A DNA stretch of 64,000 nt from Elusimicrobiota bacterium (GCA_041660925.1 JBAZVI010000011.1:38924-102923), one strand, 5' to 3'; shown: positions 28,373 through 36,239, counted from the first letter of the stretch. A program made the numbers and translations. The notes: generated from the sequence alone by a model not told the origin.

Positions 28373-28635
28373 AAGAGGGGGGCACCAGGGCATTCCTCCG
28401 TGCCCTCGTGCCCCCGGCACGAACGACGCACTTCCGGTACGAACTTCCGGGACGAACTCACGACGCTGCGCGGGACGGATGTTGCCCACGCCAAACCCGC
28501 CAGGCCTACAGCGGGGTCCTGAACGTCCCTAGGGTCCGACCGACTCACGAAGCACGTCAGTACACCACGTCAACGGCGTACGCTGCGGCACCACCTCCTA
28601 CGACCAACGGCCGCGATACCCTGCGACCGTCCGAC
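28342..28635 (-). ncRNA. Candidate 295-nt noncoding RNA of unknown class
   Basis: Minus strand. A near-consensus promoter (28642-28670) predicts a start near 28635; a 14-bp terminator hairpin ends the unit at 28342. No frame between them has typical codon use. Local hairpins are readable: CCCGC with GCGGG around AGGCCT (near 28495-28515), CGTGCCGGGGGCACG (near 28405-28420) and GGGCA-CGGAGGAA-TGCCC (near 28385-28405, exposing GGAGGA in the loop). The unit is flanked by AT-rich DNA. RNase P, tmRNA and SRP hallmarks were looked for and not found. A protein-coding explanation is unlikely but not excluded. Confidence 0.5.
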
Positions 28636-28641
28636 AGGGAG

Positions 28642-28670
28642 AGTATTGGGCCGCAACCGTTTTTTGTCAA
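28642..28670 (-). promoter_or_regulatory. Sigma-70-type promoter of the candidate 295-nt RNA
   Basis: Minus strand TTGACA (28665-28670), exactly 17 bp, AATACT (28642-28647). The perfect -35 and A-run spacer make it one of the strongest promoters in the window. Confidence 0.75.
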
Positions 28671-28814
28671 GGCCCATTGTGGACCCAGACCCTCGGAGCG
28701 CCCCGGCGACCCGTCCCGCGGCCTCCGCGACTGTTAGAGACTATATGGATAAATATGTACATCAGGAGAGAATGGGTGGACACCGAATTTTCGCATATGC
28801 CGAAAGGATTTTCG

Positions 28815-29513
28815 CTAGCGGACTCCCCAGATAGGGTGCCACTGGGGACTGAGGCGGACGTCCTTGAGCCGAAGCCGCGCGCGCGCCAGAAGAGCGAGCG
28901 CCCGGAGCGGGCCGATGGGGCGGGCGCCGCCGCCGCGCCGGGAGGGATGAGGGGTCGCCGGCTGGAGGAAGAGCGGCACCGAAGGGTGCTTCTCCAGAAG
29001 GCGGAGGAGCCGCTCGAACTCCCTGTCCGTGGCGGCCGCGGTGAGGACGACCTTCACGAAGGTCTTGCGCGGAGCCGCCTTAAGGAAGGCGGAGTGCGCG
29101 GCCCAGGTCGCGCGGCCGCAGGAGGATGGGAGCTTCACGTCCATGGCGACCAGGTCGACCAGTCCGGCCAGCGGTTTGAAGCGAGCCGGCAGGGTCCCGT
29201 TGGTCTCCAGGTGGTTCTCCAGGCCCAGGGACCGGGCATAGGCCAGCAGCGGCCGCAGGACACGGGCATGGAGCAGCGGCTCCCCCCCGGTCCAACTCAC
29301 GGCCGCGTGGCGCCGACGCGCAGCGAGCGCCCCGATGGCCGCCTGGACCTGCGCGAGGTCCCAGGAGGAGGCGGAAGGTGCGCGGGCGGCCGGTTCGTCG
29401 CAGTAGGCGCAGCGGAGGTTGCAGCCGGAGAAGCGCACGAAGACCTGGCGCTCCCCCGCGCGCAGGCCCTCCCCCTGAAGCGAGGAGAAGACCTCCGCGA
29501 CCCGGACCTTCAT
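28815..29513 (-). CDS. queE: 7-carboxy-7-deazaguanine synthase
   Basis: 232 residues. Radical SAM enzyme making 7-carboxy-7-deazaguanine, the second shared step to queuosine after QueD. LQGEGLRAGERQVFVRFSGC and the cluster motif Cys31-x3-Cys35-x2-Cys38 (CNLRCAYC) are diagnostic, as is SWTGGEPLLH. ATG 29513 overlaps the queC stop as ATGA. It is the last gene of the rho-linked chain. QueD, FolE and QueF are not in the window. Confidence 0.95.
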   Translation of the reverse strand: MKVRVAEVFSSLQGEGLRAGERQVFVRFSGCNLRCAYCDEPAARAPSASSWDLAQVQAAIGALAARRRHAAVSWTGGEPLLHARVLRPLLAYARSLGLENHLETNGTLPARFKPLAGLVDLVAMDVKLPSSCGRATWAAHSAFLKAAPRKTFVKVVLTAAATDREFERLLRLLEKHPSVPLFLQPATPHPSRRGGGARPIGPLRALALLARARLRLKDVRLSPQWHPIWGVR

Positions 29514-30184
29514 AGGGCGGGATCCGGGATCCCGGCAGCGGAGAAGCCCCTGGCGCGGAGCTTGCAGGAGTCGCAGCGGCCGCAGGGCCGGCGCCCGCCG
29601 CGATAGCAGGACCAGGTGAGCTCGAGCGGGACTCCGAGCCGCCGAGCCAGGCGGACGATGGCGGCCTTGTCGAGGCGGAGCAGGGGGGTCTCGATGCGCA
29701 GGGGCCGGCCCTCCGCCCCCCGGCGCGTGCCGGTCCGGGCGACGCGGCGGAAGGCGTCGAAGAAGGGCGGCCGGCAGTCCGGATAGCCGCTGTAGTCGAG
29801 GGCGTTGGCGCCGACCACGACCGCCTCGGCGCCGAGGGCGTCCGCCAGAGAGAGCCCGAGCGCCGTGAAGACGGCGTTGCGGCCGGGCACGTAGGTGCTC
29901 GGGATCCCCCCCCTCCCGATGCGCGCGAGCGGGAGGTCGGGGAGCCGGGTCTTCCGGTCGACCAGCGAGCAGCCGGCGAGCCAGGGCAGGTCGAGACGCA
30001 GGGCGTAATGGCTCGCTCCCGCGCGGCGGGCGAGTTCGGCGGCCGAGCGCAGCTCGCGCAGGTGGCGCTGACCGTAGGCCACCGAAAGCGCCGCGGGCTC
30101 GAGCCCCCGCGCCTTCGCCCACCAGAGGCAGGTCGCGGAGTCGAGCCCCCCCGAGAGGAGGACGACGACGCGGCGCGCCCTCAC
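29510..30184 (-). CDS. queC: 7-cyano-7-deazaguanine synthase
   Basis: 224 residues. ATP-dependent conversion of 7-carboxy-7-deazaguanine to preQ0. The PP-loop SGGLDSAT (residues 11-18) and zinc ligands Cys193, Cys201, Cys204 and Cys207 (CYRGGRRPCGRCDSC) are complete. Starts with GTG 30184, sharing GTGA with the upstream lipoprotein gene, and overlaps queE by ATGA. Translational coupling along the chain is inferred. Confidence 0.95.
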   Translation of the reverse strand: MRARRVVVLLSGGLDSATCLWWAKARGLEPAALSVAYGQRHLRELRSAAELARRAGASHYALRLDLPWLAGCSLVDRKTRLPDLPLARIGRGGIPSTYVPGRNAVFTALGLSLADALGAEAVVVGANALDYSGYPDCRPPFFDAFRRVARTGTRRGAEGRPLRIETPLLRLDKAAIVRLARRLGVPLELTWSCYRGGRRPCGRCDSCKLRARGFSAAGIPDPAL

Positions 30185-30678
30185 GGCGCCTCCGGCGCCG
30201 GGGAAAGCCGGCGCAGGCCCGCGAGCACGCGCGCCGCGACCTCCGGGACGTCCCCGGCCGAGCCGCAGCGCGAGGGGACGAAGGAGGAGGAGAGCAGCGT
30301 CGAGCCGTCGGCGGTCGACTGGAGGGAGAAGCTCACCCGACCGCCGGCGCCGCGCCGGCCGCAGTCGACCGAGGCGAAGAGCACCGCTTCGGCTCGGGTC
30401 GCCTCGCGCAGGGAGGCCAGGTCCTGGGGACCCATCGTTTCGCCCTCCGTGAAGCCCAGCCGGCGCAGGGAGGCGTCCAGGGACTCCCGGGAGACCGGGT
30501 CGAAGCCCAGCGCCCAGAGGCCCCGCAGGGTCTCGTCGGCGTAGAGGCGGCCGAGCCCCTCGCGGTCGGAGAACGGCGTCACCGCGACGCGCGCCATGGA
30601 CCGCAGGCCGCCCGAGCGCGGAGGAGGGAACCCTTCCATACAGGCGGAGAGGAGAGCCGCGGCGATGAGGATGCTCAT
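30181..30678 (-). CDS. Lipoprotein resembling the CsgG/LpoB/GNA1162 fold
   Basis: 165 residues from ATG 30678. The signal peptide ends in a lipobox, LLSAC, so Cys should be lipidated. The mature part (MARVAVTPFSDREGLGRLYA, then a variable helix region and EAVLFASVDCG) follows the pattern of small lipoproteins with a CsgG/LpoB-like alpha/beta fold. Those proteins take part in outer-membrane export or activate penicillin-binding proteins. Which applies is not known. It overlaps queC as GTGA. The longer in-frame ORF start at 30771 reads repeat DNA and is rejected. Confidence 0.7.
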   Translation of the reverse strand: MSILIAAALLSACMEGFPPPRSGGLRSMARVAVTPFSDREGLGRLYADETLRGLWALGFDPVSRESLDASLRRLGFTEGETMGPQDLASLREATRAEAVLFASVDCGRRGAGGRVSFSLQSTADGSTLLSSSFVPSRCGSAGDVPEVAARVLAGLRRLSPAPEAP

Positions 30679-30687
30679 CCGTAAGAA

Positions 30688-30735
30688 ATCCCCCCCCGCC
30701 CTGCCCTCCCCCGCTGGGAAGGGAGATAGGGAACT
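30688..30735. repeat. Dispersed G/C-rich repeat, copy 8
   Basis: Single plus-type unit: CCCCCCCCGCCCTGCCCTCC, then CGCTGGGAAGGGAGATAGGG. Sits between the two lipoprotein genes inside the operon. Confidence 0.8.
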
Positions 30736-30755
30736 CTCAAGAACATCCGACATCC

Positions 30756-31199
30756 TCATGGGCGTGCGCACTTGAACTCCAGATGCCGGTAGGATTCCAC
30801 CTTATAGTGGTCGAGACCGTAGCGCATCGACTCGCTGAGGTCGTCTCCCGCGTAAGCCGTATCGACGTCGTCCTGCGTCCACTCGCGCACGACCTGAACG
30901 GGCACGGCGCCGCAATGGGCCCGGGCACGCTTGAGCGCGTCGGAGCGGCGCAGGCGCACCAGGAAGCCGCCGCCGCGGGTCGGCCAGCGGACATGCCCGC
31001 CCCCGGGGTCGATCCAGCCGACCTCGGCGACCGGCCCCTTCACGGGGCGTCGCAGTTCGACGACGGACGCCCGGCAGCCGGCGAAGGCCAGCGCGAGCGC
31101 CGCGGCGAGGAGCCTACCCGCGGGCGACGGCCTCGATCTCGACCGAGGCGCCCTTGGGCAGCGCGCTGACCTGGACGGTCGCGCGAGCCGGTGGAGCAT
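30756..31199 (-). CDS. Putative lipoprotein, start uncertain
   Basis: The mature part is clear: a hydrophobic signal LLAAALALAFAGC with a lipobox cysteine, then about 105 residues (VELRRPVKGPVAEVGWIDPG, ending HLEFKCARP). No family recognised. The only in-frame ATG giving a signal peptide is at 31199, which makes an odd Arg-rich 30-residue n-region and an 86-bp overlap with ridA. A non-standard start nearer the hydrophobic core is possible but none of ATG, GTG or TTG is there. Likely co-transcribed with ridA. Confidence 0.6.
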   Translation of the reverse strand: MLHRLARPSRSARCPRAPRSRSRPSPAGRLLAAALALAFAGCRASVVELRRPVKGPVAEVGWIDPGGGHVRWPTRGGGFLVRLRRSDALKRARAHCGAVPVQVVREWTQDDVDTAYAGDDLSESMRYGLDHYKVESYRHLEFKCARP

Positions 31200-31497
31200 C
31201 CTTGAAGAACCTCGCATAGACGTCGTTCATCTCGGCGAAGCGGCCGAGATCCGTCATGAACACCGTCGTCTTGACGACGTGCCGGTAGTCGAGGCCGGCG
31301 GCGGCGAGCACCGCCCCGACGTTCTTGAGCGCGCGCTCGGTCTGCGCGGCGACGCCCTCCTCGAGCTTCCCCGACTTCGCGTCGACCGGCAGCTGGCCGG
31401 ACACGAACACCCACTCACCGGCCCGCACGGCCTGGGAGTACGGCCCGATGGCCGCGGGAGCCTGCTCGGAGCACACCGTCTCGTTGATCGTCTTCAT
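31114..31497 (-). CDS. ridA: RidA family enamine/imine deaminase
   Basis: 127 residues, standard RidA length. GPYSQAV near the N terminus and Arg105 in PPARATVQVSALPKGASVEI are the substrate-binding landmarks. RidA hydrolyses reactive 2-aminoacrylate and related imines produced by PLP enzymes. ATG 31497 overlaps the upstream membrane-protein stop as ATGA. Confidence 0.95.
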   Translation of the reverse strand: MKTINETVCSEQAPAAIGPYSQAVRAGEWVFVSGQLPVDAKSGKLEEGVAAQTERALKNVGAVLAAAGLDYRHVVKTTVFMTDLGRFAEMNDVYARFFKDAPPARATVQVSALPKGASVEIEAVARG

Positions 31498-32816
31498 CCG
31501 ACCTCCTCTTCCCCGCCGCGCGCGCGGCTGAGCGCGCCTTCGACGGGCTGTAGTACGGCGAAAAGCAGCACGAAGTGGACGAGGAGCCCCCAGAGGAGGA
31601 GCCCGAGCCCGACGCGCAGCGCCCCGGCGCTCCACTCGACGGGGAGCGCGGACGCCGTGAGGACGCAGAGGCCGAAGACGGCGGGCCCGCTGCAGAGGCG
31701 CTGGAAGCGGGGGTGGAAGGCCCCCAGTCCGAGCGGCGCGGGAAGCTCGCGGGCCGTCTTCGCGGCGAGGGCGAAGGCCGGAAGGAGGCCGGCCCCTTCC
31801 CTCATCGCGGCGGACGCCGCGTAGGAGGCGCGCAGGACGCCGGCCTCGAGCAGCCCTCCGAAGAGGCCGTGCTGTGGGCGCCGATTGCGGAAGAGGAGAC
31901 GGTAGAGGACCTCGGCGGGGAGCAGCACGGTGAAGACCGCCGCACTGAGCGCCGCCGCGCGCAGCAGGCCCCAGGCCAGCGAGGCGCCGCGGCCGCGCTG
32001 GACGGCGAAGAGGACTCCGGGAGCGAGGGTGCAGAATCCGCCGGCGAAGTAGGCCGCGAACGGGCTCCAGGCGGCCCGGTAGAGGGGGCGGCCGCACAGG
32101 CGCGCGAGCAGATCGAGGCCGTAGCCCGCCGCGAGCACGGCGAGCAGGGTCCACAGCAGCGCCGTGAACGCCGTCAGGCCGGGGCTCCGCGCGAGCTCGC
32201 GCCAGGCGCGCCGAGCACGCTCTCCTTCGGGGTCCGTGGAGAAGACGGGGAAGCCCCGCAGCGCCCAGACCCCCGCGAGGAGCGGCCAGGACAGCCACCA
32301 GAGGATGCGGAGCAGCCGCAGGAGGCGGCGCGGAGCCGGCGGGGGCGCGTCCGGCGGCGGCGCCGCGGCGGCACGCGGGTCCTTCTTCCCGTCGAGGACC
32401 GCCCGAAGCTCCTCGGCCCCCTGCCGCACGGCGGCGGAGCGGTCCTTGAGGCCCCGGCGCGCGGCCTCCTCGACGCGCGCGCGCAGAGGCCCGGCCGACG
32501 CGGCCGCGGGCAGCGCGCCGAACGCCGTCAGCTCGCGCAGCGCCTGGCGGCGGACGTCCGCCTCCCGGTCGCGCGCGGCGCGCAGCAGGGCCTCCAGCGC
32601 CAGCGGGTCCTTGCGCTCGCGCAGGCGGGCGCCGAGCGCCTGCACGACCCAGAAGCGCTCATAACGGCCGGGCGCTTTGTCGTAGAGCGCCCCCAGCCGC
32701 TTCGTGGCGGCGGGGGAAGGGTCGGAGCCCAGCCGCTCCAGGGCGTCCTCGGCCCGCGCGGGGAGAGCCGCAAGGAGCAGGAGGACGACGAGGACGGCCG
32801 GGGCGGCCCGCTTCAA
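31494..32816 (-). CDS. HEAT-repeat plus polytopic membrane protein
   Basis: 440 residues from TTG 32816, which shares TTGA with the rho stop. A signal-anchor (VLVVLLLLAALPARA) is followed by about 130 residues of HEAT-like helical repeats (ALEALLRAARDREADVRRQA). After a proline-rich linker come about six transmembrane helices in the C-terminal half (LLWTLLAVLAAGYGLDLLAR is one). The C-terminal part recalls Yip1-like domains, but this is not secure. Function unknown. TTG start is inferred from the overlap and the lack of other starts. Confidence 0.65.
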   Translation of the reverse strand: MKRAAPAVLVVLLLLAALPARAEDALERLGSDPSPAATKRLGALYDKAPGRYERFWVVQALGARLRERKDPLALEALLRAARDREADVRRQALRELTAFGALPAAASAGPLRARVEEAARRGLKDRSAAVRQGAEELRAVLDGKKDPRAAAAPPPDAPPPAPRRLLRLLRILWWLSWPLLAGVWALRGFPVFSTDPEGERARRAWRELARSPGLTAFTALLWTLLAVLAAGYGLDLLARLCGRPLYRAAWSPFAAYFAGGFCTLAPGVLFAVQRGRGASLAWGLLRAAALSAAVFTVLLPAEVLYRLLFRNRRPQHGLFGGLLEAGVLRASYAASAAMREGAGLLPAFALAAKTARELPAPLGLGAFHPRFQRLCSGPAVFGLCVLTASALPVEWSAGALRVGLGLLLWGLLVHFVLLFAVLQPVEGALSRARGGEEEVG

Positions 32817-33928
32817 GTGCTGCCCTGCGCGGTCGCGAGCAGACGTTCGTTGGTCGCGTTCTTCTTGAGCAGTTCGATGATCGACTTCGTCGCCTCGAGG
32901 TCCGAGAGGTTGGCCAGGTTTCGGCGCAGCTTGTAGACGCCCTCGAGGACCGGCGGAGGAAGCAGCAGCTCCTCGCGCCGCGTCCCGGTGTTCTTCACAT
33001 GCACCGCGGGAAACAGGCGCAGGTCGGCGGCCGGGCGCGAGAGCACGAGCTCCATGTTCCCGGTGCCCTTGAACTCCTGGAAGATGATCTCGTCCATGCG
33101 GCTGCCCGTGTCGACGAGGATGGTGGCCAGGATCGTCAGCGAGCCGCCCTCCTCGAGCTTGCGCGCCGCGCCGAAGAACTTGCGCGGCCACTCCATCGCC
33201 CGCGTGTCGAGGCCGCCGGTCATCGTGCGGCTGCCGGTGGCCGCGCTGTTGTGCGCGCGCGCGAGGCGCGTGAGGGAGTCGAGGACGATGAGCACGTCCT
33301 TGCCGGCGCCCGCCTCGCTGACGGCGCGCTGATAGACCTCCTCGCACATGCGGATGTGGTCGGTGAAGGGGCGGTCGTTCGAGGATGCGAAGACCTCGGC
33401 CGGGACCGAGCGCTTGAAGTCGGTGACCTCTTCGGGCCGCTCGTCGACGAGGACGCAGTACACGGTGAGGCCCGCGTCGGCCTGCGCCGCGGCCTGGCAG
33501 AACTGTTTGAGGATCGTCGTCTTGCCGACCTTGGGCGGGGAGACGATGAGCCCGCGCTGCCCCTTGCCGACCGGGGCGAGCAGGTCCACCGCGCGCATGG
33601 AGAGCTCTTTGGAGCCCTTCTCGAACTGGATCCACTGGAACGGCGTCAGCGGGGTCTTCTCCTGGAAGATGCGCTCCGCGTCGCTCTTTTTGAGGAACGT
33701 GGGCTTATCCTGCCGGGGCGAGCCCCCTCCGCCGTGCCCGTGTCCCTGACCGTGCCCCTGGCCGTGCCCCTGGCCATGCCCCTTGCCGTGCCCTCCGCCG
33801 TGGCCCTGTCCTCCGCCCCCCCTGTTCGGCCGGAAGCGGCGGTGGTGGCGTCCCCCATGGGGATTCTGCGGATTCTGGGGGTTCTGCGGGTTCTGGGAGT
33901 GCTGCGGGTTCTGCGGGTTCGGCGTCAT
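32813..33928 (-). CDS. rho: Transcription termination factor Rho lacking the OB-fold RNA-binding domain
   Basis: 371 residues. The C-terminal motor is complete: LTPFQWIQFEKG, APVGKGQRGLIVSPPKVGKT (Walker A about 131-137), VLIVLDSLTRLARAHN (Walker B) and EFKGTGNMELVLSR. In ordinary Rho this motor follows a ~125-residue N-terminal region with the cold-shock-like primary RNA-binding site. Here the first ~75 residues are low complexity: an NPQ tandem repeat (residues 4-23), a basic HHRRFRPNR patch, then GQGH repeats (about 41-66). No CSD sequence is present. ATG 33928 overlaps the upstream stop as ATGA. Motor identity is certain; how it binds RNA is open. Confidence 0.95.
   Translation of the reverse strand: MTPNPQNPQHSQNPQNPQNPQNPHGGRHHRRFRPNRGGGGQGHGGGHGKGHGQGHGQGHGQGHGHGGGGSPRQDKPTFLKKSDAERIFQEKTPLTPFQWIQFEKGSKELSMRAVDLLAPVGKGQRGLIVSPPKVGKTTILKQFCQAAAQADAGLTVYCVLVDERPEEVTDFKRSVPAEVFASSNDRPFTDHIRMCEEVYQRAVSEAGAGKDVLIVLDSLTRLARAHNSAATGSRTMTGGLDTRAMEWPRKFFGAARKLEEGGSLTILATILVDTGSRMDEIIFQEFKGTGNMELVLSRPAADLRLFPAVHVKNTGTRREELLLPPPVLEGVYKLRRNLANLSDLEATKSIIELLKKNATNERLLATAQGST
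33735..33925. repeat. rho: In-gene microsatellite-like repeats in rho
   Basis: Two short tandem arrays encode the Rho N terminus: a 12-bp unit of type CCGTGCCCCTGG (about 33735-33800, HGQG repeats) and a 9-bp unit of type TTCTGCGGG (about 33858-33920, NPQ repeats). Both units are multiples of three, so copy number can change without frameshift. Confidence 0.75.
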
Positions 33929-35676
33929 GGACGTGCCTCCGTGGCGATGGTCGAAGCGTTCGCGGGGGTCCCCTGCGGGGACCAGGCGGGCCTGCGCCAG
34001 CTCGAGCGGAACTCCTCGAGCGGCGAGGGAACCGCGCGCTGCCAGAGCTCGCGCGGGTCCAGAAAAGCGATGAGGTCGAAGCGGGCCTTCTCGGTGCCGT
34101 AGTCTTCGTCGAAGCGGCGCGCGAGGGCGTCGGCGCTCGCGCAGGACTCGTCGAGGACCTCGACGGCGGGGAGCCGGAGGTCGGCGCCGGCGTAAGCGGC
34201 CCAGACCGCGGCCGCCGACGGCGCGAGCGGACGGCCGGCCGGAGCGCAGGCCTCGGGGTCGCGGCCGAGGGCGGCGAAGAGTCGCCGCACGGCCTGCGCC
34301 CGGACTTCGCGGGAGGCGCGCGGACGCAGGACGGCGACCGCGTCGGCGCAAAGCGCGCTGAGGAGCGGATCGAGGCGCACGCCGCGGCCGTCGCTCCAGA
34401 AGACGTCGGCGGGCTGCCAGCGCGCGGAGTTGCGCTTGAGCGCCTCCGGGTTCTCGACGACGAGGTAGCCCTCGACGCCGTCCTTCTTGAAAGCTCGCGC
34501 ACGGGCCGGCGGCGTCCCCGCATAGAGCGCGGCCGAGCGCCACCAACCGCCGAGGCCGAGCGCGTCGACGGAGAGCGCCCGGCGCAGGAGGAGGACGTCG
34601 CCCGGCTCCAGGAGCGCAGAGAGGTCGGCGAGCTGGCGCGTGGAAACGAGGGTCTCGGGCCGGGAGCCCGAGGGAGGATCCGGGTCGAAGGTCTCCTTGA
34701 GTTTGAGGATCGCCAGCTGCGCCTGCGAGCTCACCGGCAGGTCGAGCCACGCCAGCGGGTCCACGAGCTCCCCCTGGAAACCCTCGACCTCGACGGTCGA
34801 GACGACGACGGGGACGGGGGGCGGCGGGGGCGTCCAGGCCGCGGCGCGCGCGATGAGCGGCGCCTCGACCCCCAGGGCGGCGGCGACCTGCGTCTCGGAG
34901 CCCTTGCGCGCGCGGGCCCGGAGACGGAGCAGGTCCTCGCGCCGCGCCTTCTCGAAGGCCGGCAGGCCTCGCCCGAGGTAGGGGGCGAGCGACCTGGAGG
35001 GCGAGCGCGCCAGACGCCCGGCCAGCAGTCCCTCGCCGTCCTCGCCGCCTTCTTTGAGGAGGCGGGCGAGGAGGCCGGGCGGCAGTCCGGGGGTCTCGGC
35101 GTCCTCGAGCGCACGGCGCAGGTCGGGGTCCTGCGCGAAGAGCTTCCGCCACTCCGTCAGGAAGCGGCGCTGCGCGAGCCGGGCCGTGCAGGCGGCCTGG
35201 AAGCCGGCCTCGCGCAGAGGCGCCTCGCTCAGCGCGGGATAGTCCCGGTAGCGGCCGACGACCGCCTCGAGCGCGAGGTAGTGGTCGGCGGCGAAGAGCC
35301 AGAGCCGGCGAGCGAGCTCGACGTGCTCGTCGAAGAGGCCGCCGGGGCGGTTCGGTCCCCCGGGAGGGAAGACCTCCGGGTGCGCGTGCGCGTAGCCGAG
35401 GGCCGCCAGCAGCCCCGCGCGGGCCTCGAGCACGGCGGGCAGCTCCAGGCGCAGACGGCGCTCGAAGCCCTCCTCCAGCGGGTGCTTGGGCGGCGGAGGA
35501 GGCGGCTCGACCTTCGCCTTCGCGGAGGAGGCCGTCTCCCAGGGGGCGCTCATCGGGATGCCGAGCGAGTCCGCGCCGCCGGATCCGCCCTTGCCGCGTC
35601 CCGCGTCCGCGGGAACGCAGAGGGCCGGACCCGAGAGGGCCAGGACGAAGAGGGCGGCGAGCGGGAGACTCTTCAC
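33925..35676 (-). CDS. Secreted protein with C-terminal YiiX/DUF830-like (permuted papain-like) region
   Basis: 583 residues. Signal peptide MKSLPLAALFVLALSGPALC; a long helical middle (about 70-270) with no known family. In the C-terminal half, LLEPGDVLLLRRALSVDALG followed by GGWWRSAALYAGTP matches the start of YiiX/NlpC-P60-like permuted papain folds. In active members the tryptophan region reads WxHAALY; here the His is Ser, and no clear FCSEL cysteine motif follows, so the site may be inactive or my alignment wrong. Overlaps rho by ATGA. Probably periplasmic. Confidence 0.55.
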   Translation of the reverse strand: MKSLPLAALFVLALSGPALCVPADAGRGKGGSGGADSLGIPMSAPWETASSAKAKVEPPPPPPKHPLEEGFERRLRLELPAVLEARAGLLAALGYAHAHPEVFPPGGPNRPGGLFDEHVELARRLWLFAADHYLALEAVVGRYRDYPALSEAPLREAGFQAACTARLAQRRFLTEWRKLFAQDPDLRRALEDAETPGLPPGLLARLLKEGGEDGEGLLAGRLARSPSRSLAPYLGRGLPAFEKARREDLLRLRARARKGSETQVAAALGVEAPLIARAAAWTPPPPPVPVVVSTVEVEGFQGELVDPLAWLDLPVSSQAQLAILKLKETFDPDPPSGSRPETLVSTRQLADLSALLEPGDVLLLRRALSVDALGLGGWWRSAALYAGTPPARARAFKKDGVEGYLVVENPEALKRNSARWQPADVFWSDGRGVRLDPLLSALCADAVAVLRPRASREVRAQAVRRLFAALGRDPEACAPAGRPLAPSAAAVWAAYAGADLRLPAVEVLDESCASADALARRFDEDYGTEKARFDLIAFLDPRELWQRAVPSPLEEFRSSWRRPAWSPQGTPANASTIATEARP

Positions 35677-36230
35677 GCTCCGGGGAAATCTCCCTGCCAG
35701 CGTGCGTCGAGCCCGCGCAGGACGTGGCCCATGAGGCGCCCGGCGAGCTCGAGGACGCGCTCGGGGGCCAGGCTCTCGCGGCGGTTCTCCGGGAAGACGT
35801 GGGCCCAGGGCAGCGTCGAGTCCCCGCCGACCGCGAACTCGCGGCAGGAGGAGAGCACGGCCTCCGCGTCCTCCGCGAGCCCGGCCGTCCGGGCGCGCTC
35901 GCGAAGGGCTTCATCCGACCACAGGGCGTCCCAGCGCGAGCACCCCCACTCGGAGGAGACCGCGCGGGCGCGCTCGTCGCTCTGCGCCAGAGGGATCCAG
36001 CGCATGGCCGCCGCGACGGCCGCGAGCTGGCGCAGCAGCGGCAGGGCCTCGTGGGGGCGCCCGGCGCGGCAGAGCGCCACCACGGCGTCGGAGAGGAGCA
36101 GGGCCCGCCCGGCGCCGCGCACCAGCGCCGCGTCCAGCGCGGAGGCGGAGTCGAGCCGCGGCCCGACCCGGCACATCCCGTTGTCGATGAGGACCTTCAC
36201 GCGTCCGACCTTCCTAATCAGTTCTTCCAT
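35673..36230 (-). CDS. Helical protein resembling DUF5677 (HEPN-like)
   Basis: 185 residues from ATG 36230, preceded by GGGAAGG. A long helical stretch (GRALLLSDAVVALCRAGRPH, then EALPLLRQLAAVAAAMRWI) fits the DUF5677 pattern, in which two helices and an R-x-L-x-E/A-like turn suggest a HEPN-type bundle. No HEPN catalytic Rx4-6H was identified. First gene of the seven-junction overlapping chain that leads to rho and queE. Cytoplasmic; function unknown. Confidence 0.6.
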   Translation of the reverse strand: MEELIRKVGRVKVLIDNGMCRVGPRLDSASALDAALVRGAGRALLLSDAVVALCRAGRPHEALPLLRQLAAVAAAMRWIPLAQSDERARAVSSEWGCSRWDALWSDEALRERARTAGLAEDAEAVLSSCREFAVGGDSTLPWAHVFPENRRESLAPERVLELAGRLMGHVLRGLDARWQGDFPGA

Positions 36231-36239
36231 GGCCTTCCC

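Noticed and set aside
28342..28635. CsrB/RsmZ-like RNA because of several GGA motifs
   Set aside because: The number of GGA triplets is about what the base composition predicts, and only one or two sit in hairpin loops.
28342..28635. RNase P RNA, tmRNA or large SRP RNA
   Set aside because: No GAGGAAAGTC core, no tRNA-like ends or tag frame, and no GGAAGGAAGCAG-type SRP loop.
28815..30122. N-terminally extended queE frame of 435 codons
   Set aside because: The first 200 codons are an out-of-frame reading of queC; QueE starts at 29513 with MKVRVAEVF.
32813..35914. 1033-codon frame as a giant Rho
   Set aside because: The first 660 codons read the YiiX-like gene out of frame; Rho begins at ATG 33928.
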